Shown here piece by piece: positions 46,192-54,044 of a stretch of 64,000 bases of DNA. How positions within the stretch are numbered: the stretch's first letter is position 1; every line of letters begins with the position of its first letter. The notes beneath the pieces were generated by a model. The model searched no databases and was not told the origin of the DNA. It saw nothing but the letters and a program-made list of their open reading frames with translations. Made by a program: the position numbers and the translations under genes. The DNA is from Planctomycetota bacterium (GTDB lineage Bacteria > Planctomycetota > Phycisphaerae > Phycisphaerales > UBA5793): NCBI GenBank assembly GCA_963205185.1, contig CAUJHZ010000063.1:57636-121635 (forward strand). Direction: 5' to 3'.

Positions 46192-46653
46192 ATGAAGACC
46201 AGAGCTGTTCCCTCCACGCGCACCGAGCGCCTCATGACGGCGCTCTACGAAGCGCAGCAGGACCTCGACGAACTGGCGCGCAAGGAGAAGATGACGCTGG
46301 CGCGCCTGGCCGGCTGGGCGAACGAATCCGACACCATCGCGGCGCTCGACGGCCTGTGCCGGCTCAACGACGTGCGGGCGCAACTGCTCGTGAGCCGCTA
46401 TCGCACGCTCGCTGCAGCGCGGCTGTTCGAACTGGCCAAGGACGAGGCGGCCGGCGAACTGGCGCGCAAGGCGTGCGTCGATCTGCTCAAGGTCTGCCTC
46501 ATTCCGCTCACCGGAGGCGATGCGGCCGGCGCGAGTACGGATGCAGCCCCGGCCGTCGTCGATGAACCGGCGGTGCGTCGCCTGCTGAGCGAGCTGGGCA
46601 AAGAGGCGGGGCGCGAAGGCGGCGAAGCGAACCAGCCCGGCGGAGTCGGCTGA
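46192..46653 (+). CDS. Small terminase subunit candidate
   Basis: The 153-residue protein is almost entirely helical with charged repeats (RLMTALYEAQQDLDELARKE) and a disordered alanine-rich tail. It lies directly before the large terminase, with no spacing (TGA then GTG), as small terminase genes usually do. It has no clear helix-turn-helix, so the call rests on position and size. Confidence 0.5.
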   Translation: MKTRAVPSTRTERLMTALYEAQQDLDELARKEKMTLARLAGWANESDTIAALDGLCRLNDVRAQLLVSRYRTLAAARLFELAKDEAAGELARKACVDLLKVCLIPLTGGDAAGASTDAAPAVVDEPAVRRLLSELGKEAGREGGEANQPGGVG

Positions 46654-48117
46654 GTGGACTGCTGTGAGTCTCCGACTTCGACCCAGGTGCGGCGGGCCCT
46701 GCGCCTCGTGCGGCCGCGCACGCCCGACGAGTTGCACGGCTACTGCCGGGCGGTGCTCGGCTTTGACGTCCCGCGCCAGGCGCACATCGAGGGCCACTGC
46801 GCCCCGTTTGACTATCTCTGCCACGCGTTTTTCGAGACCGGCGGCGTGCGCGACTGCGTGGTCTGGGCCAATCGCGGCGGCGGCAAGACGCGCTTTGGCG
46901 CCATCGCCACGCTGCTCGATCTGATCTTCAAGCCCGGCATCCAGGTCCGAATCCTGGGCGGCTCACTCGAGCAGTCTTCGCGCATGCACACGTACCTGCG
47001 CGAGATGATGGAAGGCGACACCTTCGGCGATCTGCTCGAAGGCAAGGCGACAGGACGGCACATCCAGCTCACCAACGGTTCGCGCGTCGAAGTGCAGGCG
47101 CAGAGCGAGCAGTCGGTCCGAGGCCTGCGCGTGCAAAAACTTCGCTGCGACGAGGTCGAGCTGTTCACGCCTGAGGTGTGGCAGGCGGCGCAGTTCGTGA
47201 CCCGCTCGGCGTGGTGCGGCGATACCTTCGTGCGCGGCTGCATCGAGGCGCTCAGCACCATGCACCGGCCATTCGGCCTGATGCAGGAACTCGTGCAGCA
47301 GCACGGAGCCGTTCGCCGCATCTTCCGCTGGGGGCTGCTCGAGGTGATCGAGCGCTGCGACCCGGTTCGGCCGTGCGAGGGATGCGGCCTGTGGGAGGAT
47401 TGCGGTGCATTGGCTCGAACGGCTCGAGGATTCCTGCGCGTAGACGATGCGCTCATGCAGAAGCGCCGAACCGGCGAGCCGGAGTGGGCGGCGGAGATGC
47501 TCTGCCGGGCGCCCAGCCGCAGCGACTGCGTGTACCCGCAGTTCGATGCCGCGACGCATGTGCAGCCGCTGGGATCGGTCGATGCGGCGCGGGGTTCGTG
47601 GATCGCGGGGATGGACTTCGGATTCCGCTCGCCCACCGTCGTGCTCTGGGCGTACGCGGCCGGAGACGGGAGCGTGCACGTCGCGGATGAGCACGTGGCG
47701 TCGGAACTGACGATCGAGCAGCACATTGGCGTCATCCGCAGCCGCAGCGCCGGACGAACGCTGGAGTGGATCGGCATCGATCCGGCCGGCTTTGCGCGGC
47801 ATGAACATTCGGGGACGAGTTCGGCGGCGCTGCTCATGCGGGCGGGGTTCACGATCCGCGCGAGGCGGAGCGAAGTGCACGCCGGGATCCGCGCGATCGG
47901 CGCCATGCTGCGCAGCGCCGACGGCCGGGTGCGGTTGCGCATCGATCCGCGCTGCAAGCGGCTGATCGAATCGCTGCAGACGTATCACTACCCCCCGGAC
48001 CGGCCGCGCAGCCTCGAGCCGGTCAAGGATGGTGCGGACCACGCCTGCGATGCGCTGCGCTACCTGGTGATGAATCTCGATCGGCAGCGCTCCGGGCCGA
48101 AAGTCGTGACGTACTGA
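46654..48117 (+). CDS. Phage large terminase (TerL) with cysteine cluster
   Basis: The 487-residue protein begins at GTG 46654. The packaging ATPase has Walker A NRGGGKT at 73-79 and Walker B LRCDEVE at 163-169, with catalytic Glu167. The RNase H-like nuclease has Asp321 in AGMDFGF, Asp376 in IGIDPAGF and Asp462/Asp466 in DGADHACDALRYLV, so both activities look intact. Between the domains, Cys235, Cys241, Cys244 and Cys250 form a likely zinc or iron-sulfur site. TerL pumps DNA into a capsid and cuts it. The genes for portal and capsid are at 24.3-27.7 kb. Intact motifs indicate selection to keep it. Confidence 0.9.
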   Translation: MDCCESPTSTQVRRALRLVRPRTPDELHGYCRAVLGFDVPRQAHIEGHCAPFDYLCHAFFETGGVRDCVVWANRGGGKTRFGAIATLLDLIFKPGIQVRILGGSLEQSSRMHTYLREMMEGDTFGDLLEGKATGRHIQLTNGSRVEVQAQSEQSVRGLRVQKLRCDEVELFTPEVWQAAQFVTRSAWCGDTFVRGCIEALSTMHRPFGLMQELVQQHGAVRRIFRWGLLEVIERCDPVRPCEGCGLWEDCGALARTARGFLRVDDALMQKRRTGEPEWAAEMLCRAPSRSDCVYPQFDAATHVQPLGSVDAARGSWIAGMDFGFRSPTVVLWAYAAGDGSVHVADEHVASELTIEQHIGVIRSRSAGRTLEWIGIDPAGFARHEHSGTSSAALLMRAGFTIRARRSEVHAGIRAIGAMLRSADGRVRLRIDPRCKRLIESLQTYHYPPDRPRSLEPVKDGADHACDALRYLVMNLDRQRSGPKVVTY

Positions 48118-48186
48118 AGAGAGCTGCGCGCGGTCGATAGGCACTTTGCTCAGAACGGACTGCCCGAGGCCGGCTATTCAGTGGTA

Positions 48187-48447
48187 TCAGAAATAGCGGG
48201 GGGCGGCCCAGATCACGACCACGTACAGGCCGACGCACATGAGGGCCATGACGAACATCACTTGGACGGTCATCTTGATCACCTGGCGCCAGTAGCGGCG
48301 CATGGTCGGCACTCGAATCGCCTTGTAGACCATGGAGATCAGAAAAACGAGCGGAATGACGAGCCACCACCACCACCCGTTCACGTCGATCGGATCGAGC
48401 AGCGGCCGGTACGCGAGGGTGACGATGGAGCAGAGGGTGGGGATCAT
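48187..48447 (-). CDS. Small membrane protein
   Basis: The 86-residue protein has two to three hydrophobic helices, with a WWWW motif at the first (NGWWWWLVIPLVFLISMVYK). It overlaps the upstream gene by four bases, so they form an operon. I do not recognise the family. Confidence 0.65.
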   Translation of the reverse strand: MIPTLCSIVTLAYRPLLDPIDVNGWWWWLVIPLVFLISMVYKAIRVPTMRRYWRQVIKMTVQVMFVMALMCVGLYVVVIWAAPRYF

Positions 48448-48911
48448 GCCCGAGCCCCCACCCGGGAATTGAAACCTGATTCGCCCTCCGCGCGTTGCCG
48501 CGGCAGGACGAGGACATCAAGAATCGCGAGCAGATTGAGCATGCCGGCGACGGTGGTGAAGAGAGTGGGAATCTCGTTGGCGTGGGCGAACGAAGGGACG
48601 GGATAGGCGTGGTTGACTTTGGCCGCAGGACTGTCGGGTGTGAAGTGGCGCGACCTCCACAGGTCGATGGCGGGCGTGACGGGGCCGGCGAGAAACTGTC
48701 CGGCGTACCAGAGCGGGTCGCCGCGCCGATCGACAATGTCCAGTCCGCCGATGAGCAGTCCGGAGAAGTACATGACCGCGATGCCGGTAAAGATCAGGCG
48801 AGCGCGGCGGCGGTGGCCGAGCATCCAATGGCCCAGGCCGGGCACGAGCCAGGCGAGGACCGGCGCGAGGAAATTGAACCGGGCGTCGTCTTCGGTATCC
48901 CAACTGGACAA
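48444..48911 (-). CDS. Planctomycete membrane protein, DUF6677-like
   Basis: The likely start is TTG 48911, eight bases after GGAG; the frame stays open to 49121, where it would collide with the divergent gene. The protein would have about 155 residues with four helices. The first includes APVLAWLVPGLGHWMLGHRR, a glycine-rich pattern seen in planctomycete proteins I associate with DUF6677. Function unknown. Confidence 0.55.
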   Translation of the reverse strand: MSSWDTEDDARFNFLAPVLAWLVPGLGHWMLGHRRRARLIFTGIAVMYFSGLLIGGLDIVDRRGDPLWYAGQFLAGPVTPAIDLWRSRHFTPDSPAAKVNHAYPVPSFAHANEIPTLFTTVAGMLNLLAILDVLVLPRQRAEGESGFNSRVGARA

Positions 48912-49114
48912 GGACGAATCTCCATGGACCGGGAGTGCGTTTGGGCCCGCCCGGAGGGAGGCGACGAAAAGTCGCCCGCCCCGTTTGACAAGCAATGGGT
49001 GCCCTGTAGTGTACCCGCGCCTCGGCCCGGGGTTGGGCCGGTTGGGCAGAGGGTAAGAACCGTTTTGCGGTCGCCGCGCACGCTGCGGCCGCACCCTTCG
49101 AGGTCGTTGATTCC

Positions 49115-49546
49115 ATGACACAGTTGAAGAAAGACATCCTCACCTGCGCGGTGTACGACGTGGCGTGTGCAGAGGAACTTTTCCTCCAGAACGTGAAGGG
49201 TGCAAGCGCCCTGGCCCTGCTTGAGGCGCTTGCCGGAGAGCGCCGCGAACTGCGCCCGCTCGCCTATGACGACGATGAGGAAGACGAAGACGTCGAACTC
49301 GAGGAAGAGGAAGAAGATCTCGACTTCGACGAGGAAGACGAAGAGTTCGACGAAGAAGAAGACGAGGAAGCGGAGGCCGAGGAGGCCGACGACCTCGACG
49401 AGGAAGAGGAAGAGGAAGAAGAGGAAGAGGAAGACGAGGACGAAGAGGACGATTTCTGGGACGATGAGGAAGAGGAAGAAGAGGAATTTCTCGACGACGA
49501 CGAAGAGGAAGACGACTACTTCGACGATGAAGAGGATGAAGACTGA
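49115..49546 (+). CDS. Extremely acidic low-complexity protein
   Basis: The 143-residue protein starts with 50 normal residues (LKKDILTCAVYDVACAEELF). The remaining 90 or so are almost entirely Glu and Asp, with a few Phe, Tyr and Trp (for example DDFWDDEEEE). Net charge is strongly negative. The tail is encoded by GAA/GAG/GAC runs at about 49268-49545. It may bind basic proteins, metal ions or RNA polymerase like the acidic delta subunit, but it shows no match I can name. It is divergent from the membrane-protein pair. Confidence 0.65.
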   Translation: MTQLKKDILTCAVYDVACAEELFLQNVKGASALALLEALAGERRELRPLAYDDDEEDEDVELEEEEEDLDFDEEDEEFDEEEDEEAEAEEADDLDEEEEEEEEEEEDEDEEDDFWDDEEEEEEEFLDDDEEEDDYFDDEEDED

Positions 49547-49612
49547 TTGACCGTCGCCTGACCCCGCGGCTCGTGCCGGCCGTCGCGCGACGGCGCTGCC
49601 GGGAGGTGGCCG

Positions 49613-50098
49613 ATGGGTGGCTCCAAACGCGCGTCCGAGAACTCAACGTCCGATCGTCGCACAGGCGGCGCGGCGAATCAACCCGTGAATGATTCATCCC
49701 AGCCCGACTACGGCGCGGGGGTGGCCGATCGCCGCGTGGTCCCCGACCGGCGCCTGGCGCCCGGGGCGGGCTCGACGGGTCTGGAACGGCGGCGCGGCCC
49801 CGGCCGGCGGCGAACCGACTTCACCCGGGCGGCCGAAGAAGGGGAGATGACCGGGGAGCAGTTTCTGTTCCTGATGGCCATCGACGTCTTTAAGCGCGTC
49901 AATGGCAAGACCTTCCCGTCGTGGTCCGACGTGTTGGAGATCATCAGGCGGCTGGGGTACCGCAAGGTGCAGGAGTCGCAGATCAGCGTCCCGCAGGCCG
50001 AGGACTGGACGGAGCCGGCCGATGCGCCGCTCTGGCCGCAGCCGCACCTGGGACCGGAGGCCGAAGAGGGCCCCGAGTCGCTTGACGACGCCGCCTGA
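49613..50098 (+). CDS. Hypothetical protein with basic N-terminus
   Basis: The 161-residue protein has a disordered, arginine-rich N-terminal half (ADRRVVPDRRLAPG, ERRRGPGRRRTDF) and a structured segment near 80-120 (EMTGEQFLFLMAIDVFKRVN). The latter resembles the conserved core of small planctomycete proteins whose role is unknown. The C-terminus is acidic and proline-rich. The start after a GGGAGGTGG site is reasonable. Confidence 0.55.
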   Translation: MGGSKRASENSTSDRRTGGAANQPVNDSSQPDYGAGVADRRVVPDRRLAPGAGSTGLERRRGPGRRRTDFTRAAEEGEMTGEQFLFLMAIDVFKRVNGKTFPSWSDVLEIIRRLGYRKVQESQISVPQAEDWTEPADAPLWPQPHLGPEAEEGPESLDDAA

Positions 50099-50222
50099 AG
50101 TCGGCCGGAACCGGCCATGAAATATGAGAGATAGAGTGGCGGCCTGACTGGAGATCGAGCCGGCGGGAGGCTTCAATACGGGCCTGTTGAAACCGTTGGT
50201 TCAGAGAGGATTGTGACCAGGC

Positions 50223-50408
50223 ATGGCCATTCGTATCAAGGCACGCAGCGGCGAGTCAGTCGAGCAGATGCTCCGCAGGTTCAAGAAACTGTGCGAGAAG
50301 GAAGGGCTGACCAAGGACATCAAGCGACGGCAGTATTACGAGAAGCCCTCGGAGCGTCGCAATCGCGAAGCGCGGCGCACTCAGCCGCGCCGTCCGATCT
50401 CGCCGTGA
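50223..50408 (+). CDS. rpsU: 30S ribosomal protein S21
   Basis: The 61-residue basic protein has the S21 pattern SVEQMLRRFKKLCEKEGLTK followed by RRQYYEKPSERRNRE. It binds the 30S platform near the anti-Shine-Dalgarno sequence. Length is normal. The pyrophosphatase gene follows about 205 bases later and probably has its own promoter. Confidence 0.93.
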   Translation: MAIRIKARSGESVEQMLRRFKKLCEKEGLTKDIKRRQYYEKPSERRNREARRTQPRRPISP

Positions 50409-50570
50409 GGCCGCTTTGGCGGGCCTGAGGGCTCGTCCCGCTTGGTCCCGAAGCGGATGCCGGCTCATAGGCTGCTCTCTTGCTCCGCTTCCAGTGCGCT
50501 CAATTCCGGCGAGGGTCGTCCTGTGGCGGCTCACGCTTGCTCAACTACCTGGCCGAGTTTTCTTGTCTGA

Positions 50571-50609
50571 CCCGATCCTGAAGGGTGGATCGGGGCCGTT
50601 AAGGATCGG
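50571..50609 (+). promoter_or_regulatory. Alternative hairpins in the hppA leader
   Basis: CCGATCC (50572-50578) can pair with GGATCGG at 50587-50593, or with a second GGATCGG at 50603-50609 that lies just before ATG 50613. The two pairings exclude each other, and the second would cover the initiation region. Confidence 0.35.
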
Positions 50610-50612
50610 ATC

Positions 50613-53240
50613 ATGCATATGCTGCACCACGCACCGTCTGACCTCGCTGTCACTCCGTTTCTGGCCCAGATGAGCGACATTCCCGCCGTCTGGTGGGTGG
50701 CGCCGATCGGCGCGCTCGCGGCGCTGTTCATGGCCTTCACTTTCTTCAAGTGGGTCAAGAGCCAGTCCGAAGGCGACGCCGGCATGATCGAGATCGCCGA
50801 GGCCGTCCGCCAGGGTGCCATGGCTTACCTCGTGCGGCAGTACAAAGTCGTGTCGGTCGTGTTCCTGCTGCTCGTCGTCGTGCTGGGAGTCATCTCTTTC
50901 GGCCTCGACCTGCAGCCGACCATGTCCATGATCGGGGTTCCGGTCGCCGGATTGCTCTCGGGCCTGTGCGGCTGGTTCGGCATGAAGACCGCCACCTACG
51001 CCAGCGCCCGCACCGCCAACGCCGCCAAGCAATCGCTCAACGATGGACTCAAGGTCGCGTTCCGCGCCGGAGCCGTCATGGGCCTGGTGGTCGTCGGCTT
51101 TGCGCTGCTCGACGTGTCTATCTGGTTCTTCCTCTTCAAAGGTCTGGCGATCTTCGGCGACATTCCCCTGACGGAACTCACGGTCATTATGCTCTCTTAC
51201 GGCATGGGCGCTTCCACCCAGGCGCTCTTCGCCCGCGTGGGCGGCGGCATCTACACCAAGGCCGCCGACGTCGGCGCCGACCTCGTGGGCAAAGTCGAAG
51301 CCGGCATTCCCGAAGACGATGCCCGCAACCCCGCGACGATCGCCGACAATGTGGGTGACAATGTCGGCGACGTGGCCGGCATGGGCGCCGACCTCTACGA
51401 GTCGTACTACGGCTCGATCCTCTCGAGCATGGCGCTGGGCGCCGCTTCCGCTGCAGCTCTGGCTCTCGACAGCGCAACGGCGGTGAAGCTGACGGTCGTG
51501 CCGATGTGCCTCGCGGGTCTGGGCATCATCTGCTCGATCCTCGGCGTGTTCACCGTCAAGGCCAAGGAAGGCGCCTCGTTCAACCAACTGCTCAAGAGCC
51601 TGCACACCGGCGTGTGGGTGGCGTCGGGGCTGATTGTCGTCGCCTCGGGCGGCGTGCTCTGGTTCCTGCTCAAGGATGTCACTCAAGTCAGCTGGATGGG
51701 CCTGTGGGGCTCGATCATCTCCGGCCTCGTCGCGGGTCTGATCATCGCCTGGGGCACCGAGTATTACACGAGCTATGAGCACAAGCCCACGCAGCACATC
51801 AGCGAACAGGCGCAAACCGGACCGGCCACGGTGATCATCGCCGGCATCGCCGAAGGCATGATGAGCACGTGGATCCCGCTGGTGGTGATCGTCATCGCCA
51901 TTCTCGCGGCGTTCGGCCTTGCCGGCGGGCGCTCGAACTTCCTCGTCGGTTTGTTTGGCGTCGGTATCGCCGCAGTGGGCATGCTGAGCACGCTGGGCAT
52001 CACCCTCGCCACCGACGCGTACGGTCCCATCGCCGACAACGCGGGCGGCAACGCCGAAATGACCGGCCAGCCCAAGCATGTGCGCGAGCGCACCGACATG
52101 CTCGACAGCCTGGGCAACACCACGGCGGCGACGGGCAAGGGCTTTGCCATCGGCTCGGCAGCGCTGACCGCTATGGCGCTGCTGGCCGCGTACGTGCAGG
52201 TCGTGCAGCAGCAGCAGACTTCGCAGGCGGCGGCGTGGGTTGGCACGCAGAGCATCAACGCCACGGCCGAGCCGACCGCCTATTACGAGGGACACAACAA
52301 GTGGGCCATCGTGACGGCCGACGGCGGACTGTTCACCAAAACCGACAGCGCCAACGACGTGGTCGGCGGCCTGGCGATCGTCAGCGACGAACAGAAGATG
52401 CGCATCGACGAGGCGCAGGAAGCCGCCGGCGCTGCGCCCATTGCTGTGACGCTCTCGGACTGGGACGTGCAGAACAAGTCGTGGCGGGCCACGTACGCGA
52501 CGCCTGAGGGCCAGCAGAATATTCAGTTCCGCATGACCCGAGCCGATCAGGGCTCGATCCGCGACATGATGATGTATTACGACGTTACGCTCATGAATCC
52601 GCGCACCATCGGCGGGCTGTTCATGGGCGTGCTGCTCACCTTTGTCTTCTGCGCGCTGACGATGAGCGCCGTCGGCCGCGCTGCGTACGCGATGATGAAG
52701 GAGTGCCGCCGGCAGTTCGGGAAGATGCGCGAGGCGTTCCGCGCTTCGGGCATGAGCGAAGCCGACATGGCCGACCCGAACAAGTGGCCCAAGAAGGTCA
52801 CGCACGAGGGCATTCAGTATCCGCAGTACGCCCAGTGCGTGGCGATCTCGACGGCCGGGGCTCAGAAGGAAATGATCGTGCCGGCGCTGCTGGCCATCAT
52901 CGTGCCCGTCGTGGTCGGGTTGATTCTGGGCGTGGCGGGCGTGGTCGGGCTGCTCATGGGCGGGTTGTCATCCGGCTTTGCCGTGGCCATCTTCATGGCC
53001 AACGCCGGCGGCGCGTGGGACAACGCCAAGAAGTACATCGAGGCCGGCCATCACGGCGGCAAGGGCAGCCTGCCGCACAAGGCGACCGTCGTGGGCGACA
53101 CCGTCGGCGATCCGTTCAAGGACACTTCCGGCCCCTCGCTCAACATCCTCATCAAGCTGATCTCGATCGTCTCGGTCGTGTTCGCGGGGCTGGTCGTCAA
53201 GTTCGGCCCCATTGTCGGCGAGATGATCGGCCTGCACTGA
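50613..53240 (+). CDS. hppA: Membrane-bound proton/sodium-pumping pyrophosphatase
   Basis: The 875-residue polytopic enzyme hydrolyses pyrophosphate to pump H+ and/or Na+. Active-site motifs are present: DVGADLVGKVE, DDARNPATIADNVGDNVGD, and near the end GDTVGDPFKDTSGPSLNIL. NTTAATGKGFAIGSA has Ala at the position that marks K+-dependent enzymes (Lys in K+-independent ones). It is longer than the usual 670-770 residues. About 110 extra residues lie at roughly 530-650, between two helices, as a soluble loop rich in polar residues (TADGGLFTKTDSANDVVGG). Start ATG 50613 is used; ATG 50619 is also possible. Confidence 0.95.
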   Translation: MHMLHHAPSDLAVTPFLAQMSDIPAVWWVAPIGALAALFMAFTFFKWVKSQSEGDAGMIEIAEAVRQGAMAYLVRQYKVVSVVFLLLVVVLGVISFGLDLQPTMSMIGVPVAGLLSGLCGWFGMKTATYASARTANAAKQSLNDGLKVAFRAGAVMGLVVVGFALLDVSIWFFLFKGLAIFGDIPLTELTVIMLSYGMGASTQALFARVGGGIYTKAADVGADLVGKVEAGIPEDDARNPATIADNVGDNVGDVAGMGADLYESYYGSILSSMALGAASAAALALDSATAVKLTVVPMCLAGLGIICSILGVFTVKAKEGASFNQLLKSLHTGVWVASGLIVVASGGVLWFLLKDVTQVSWMGLWGSIISGLVAGLIIAWGTEYYTSYEHKPTQHISEQAQTGPATVIIAGIAEGMMSTWIPLVVIVIAILAAFGLAGGRSNFLVGLFGVGIAAVGMLSTLGITLATDAYGPIADNAGGNAEMTGQPKHVRERTDMLDSLGNTTAATGKGFAIGSAALTAMALLAAYVQVVQQQQTSQAAAWVGTQSINATAEPTAYYEGHNKWAIVTADGGLFTKTDSANDVVGGLAIVSDEQKMRIDEAQEAAGAAPIAVTLSDWDVQNKSWRATYATPEGQQNIQFRMTRADQGSIRDMMMYYDVTLMNPRTIGGLFMGVLLTFVFCALTMSAVGRAAYAMMKECRRQFGKMREAFRASGMSEADMADPNKWPKKVTHEGIQYPQYAQCVAISTAGAQKEMIVPALLAIIVPVVVGLILGVAGVVGLLMGGLSSGFAVAIFMANAGGAWDNAKKYIEAGHHGGKGSLPHKATVVGDTVGDPFKDTSGPSLNILIKLISIVSVVFAGLVVKFGPIVGEMIGLH

Positions 53241-53292
53241 GCGGCGCCGCGCTGGGAGTGTTCCGATCCAACTCGCCGAGGTAGACTTGGCC

Positions 53293-53952
53293 ATGCGCAG
53301 CCAGGCCACGACTATCGAAGCGTATCTCCAATCGCTGCCGGATGACCGCCGCGAGGCGGTTCAGGCCGTTCGCGAGGTGATCAACCGGAACATCGACAAC
53401 CAGTTCGCCGAAGGGATGCAATACGGCATGCCGGCGTGGTTCGTGCCGCACAGCGTATACCCCGCGGGGTATCACTGCGATCCGCAGCAGCCCGTGCCGT
53501 TTGCGAGCGTGGCGTCGCAGAAGAACCACGTGGCCATCTACATGTTCTGCATCTACTGCCTGCCCGGCGAGGCGGAGTGGTTCGCGCAGCAGTGGAAGGC
53601 GACGGGTAAGCGGCTGGACATGGGCAAGGGCTGCGTGCGCTTCAAGCGGCTCGAAGATGTGCCGCTTGATCTGATCGGCGAGGCCGTGCGCCGCGCGACG
53701 ATCACGCGCTTCCTCGAGCACTACGAATCAGTCGTGAAGCCGGGCTCGCGCGTGGCCAGCTCCAGGAAGGGCAGCAGGAAGCCGGCGGCAAAGAAGCCGG
53801 CGACAAAGACCACGGCCTCAAAGAAGGCGGCCGACAGGAAAGCGGCGGGCAAGAAGGCGACGTCCCGAAAGCCTGCGGCAAAGAAGACCGGAAAAAAGGC
53901 CGCGGCAAAGAAAGCCGCCAGGCGCGCGCCGGCGAAGAAGAAGAAGAAGTAG
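53293..53952 (+). CDS. DUF1801 protein with histone-H1-like lysine/alanine tail
   Basis: Starting at ATG 53293 the protein has 219 residues. Residues 1-140 are a DUF1801 (YdhG-like) domain with EGMQYGMPAWFVPH and ASQKNHVAIYMF. The last 70 residues are a lysine-alanine-proline tail with AAKK-type repeats, as in histone H1 and bacterial Hc1-like proteins. The tail should bind DNA non-specifically, giving a DUF1801 domain tethered to the nucleoid. The function of DUF1801 is not established. Confidence 0.8.
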   Translation: MRSQATTIEAYLQSLPDDRREAVQAVREVINRNIDNQFAEGMQYGMPAWFVPHSVYPAGYHCDPQQPVPFASVASQKNHVAIYMFCIYCLPGEAEWFAQQWKATGKRLDMGKGCVRFKRLEDVPLDLIGEAVRRATITRFLEHYESVVKPGSRVASSRKGSRKPAAKKPATKTTASKKAADRKAAGKKATSRKPAAKKTGKKAAAKKAARRAPAKKKKK

Positions 53953-53980
53953 GCGCCGCCCACGACGCGTGAAAAACGAT

Positions 53981-54008
53981 ACGGCCCCGCTCGCGTGAGC
54001 GGGGCCGT
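53981..54008. terminator. Bidirectional terminator-like hairpin
   Basis: A perfect 12-bp stem ACGGCCCCGCTC/GAGCGGGGCCGT with loop GCGT lies between two convergent genes. A-rich sequence before it (GAAAAACGAT) gives a short T-tract for the minus strand. Confidence 0.75.
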
Positions 54009-54044
54009 CGTGATTTCTGCGGCATTCGGAAGTGCACGTCGGCT

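Noticed and set aside
50541..52805. 754-codon minus-strand frame opposite hppA
   Set aside because: Same pattern: antisense of a conserved pyrophosphatase with no motifs of its own.
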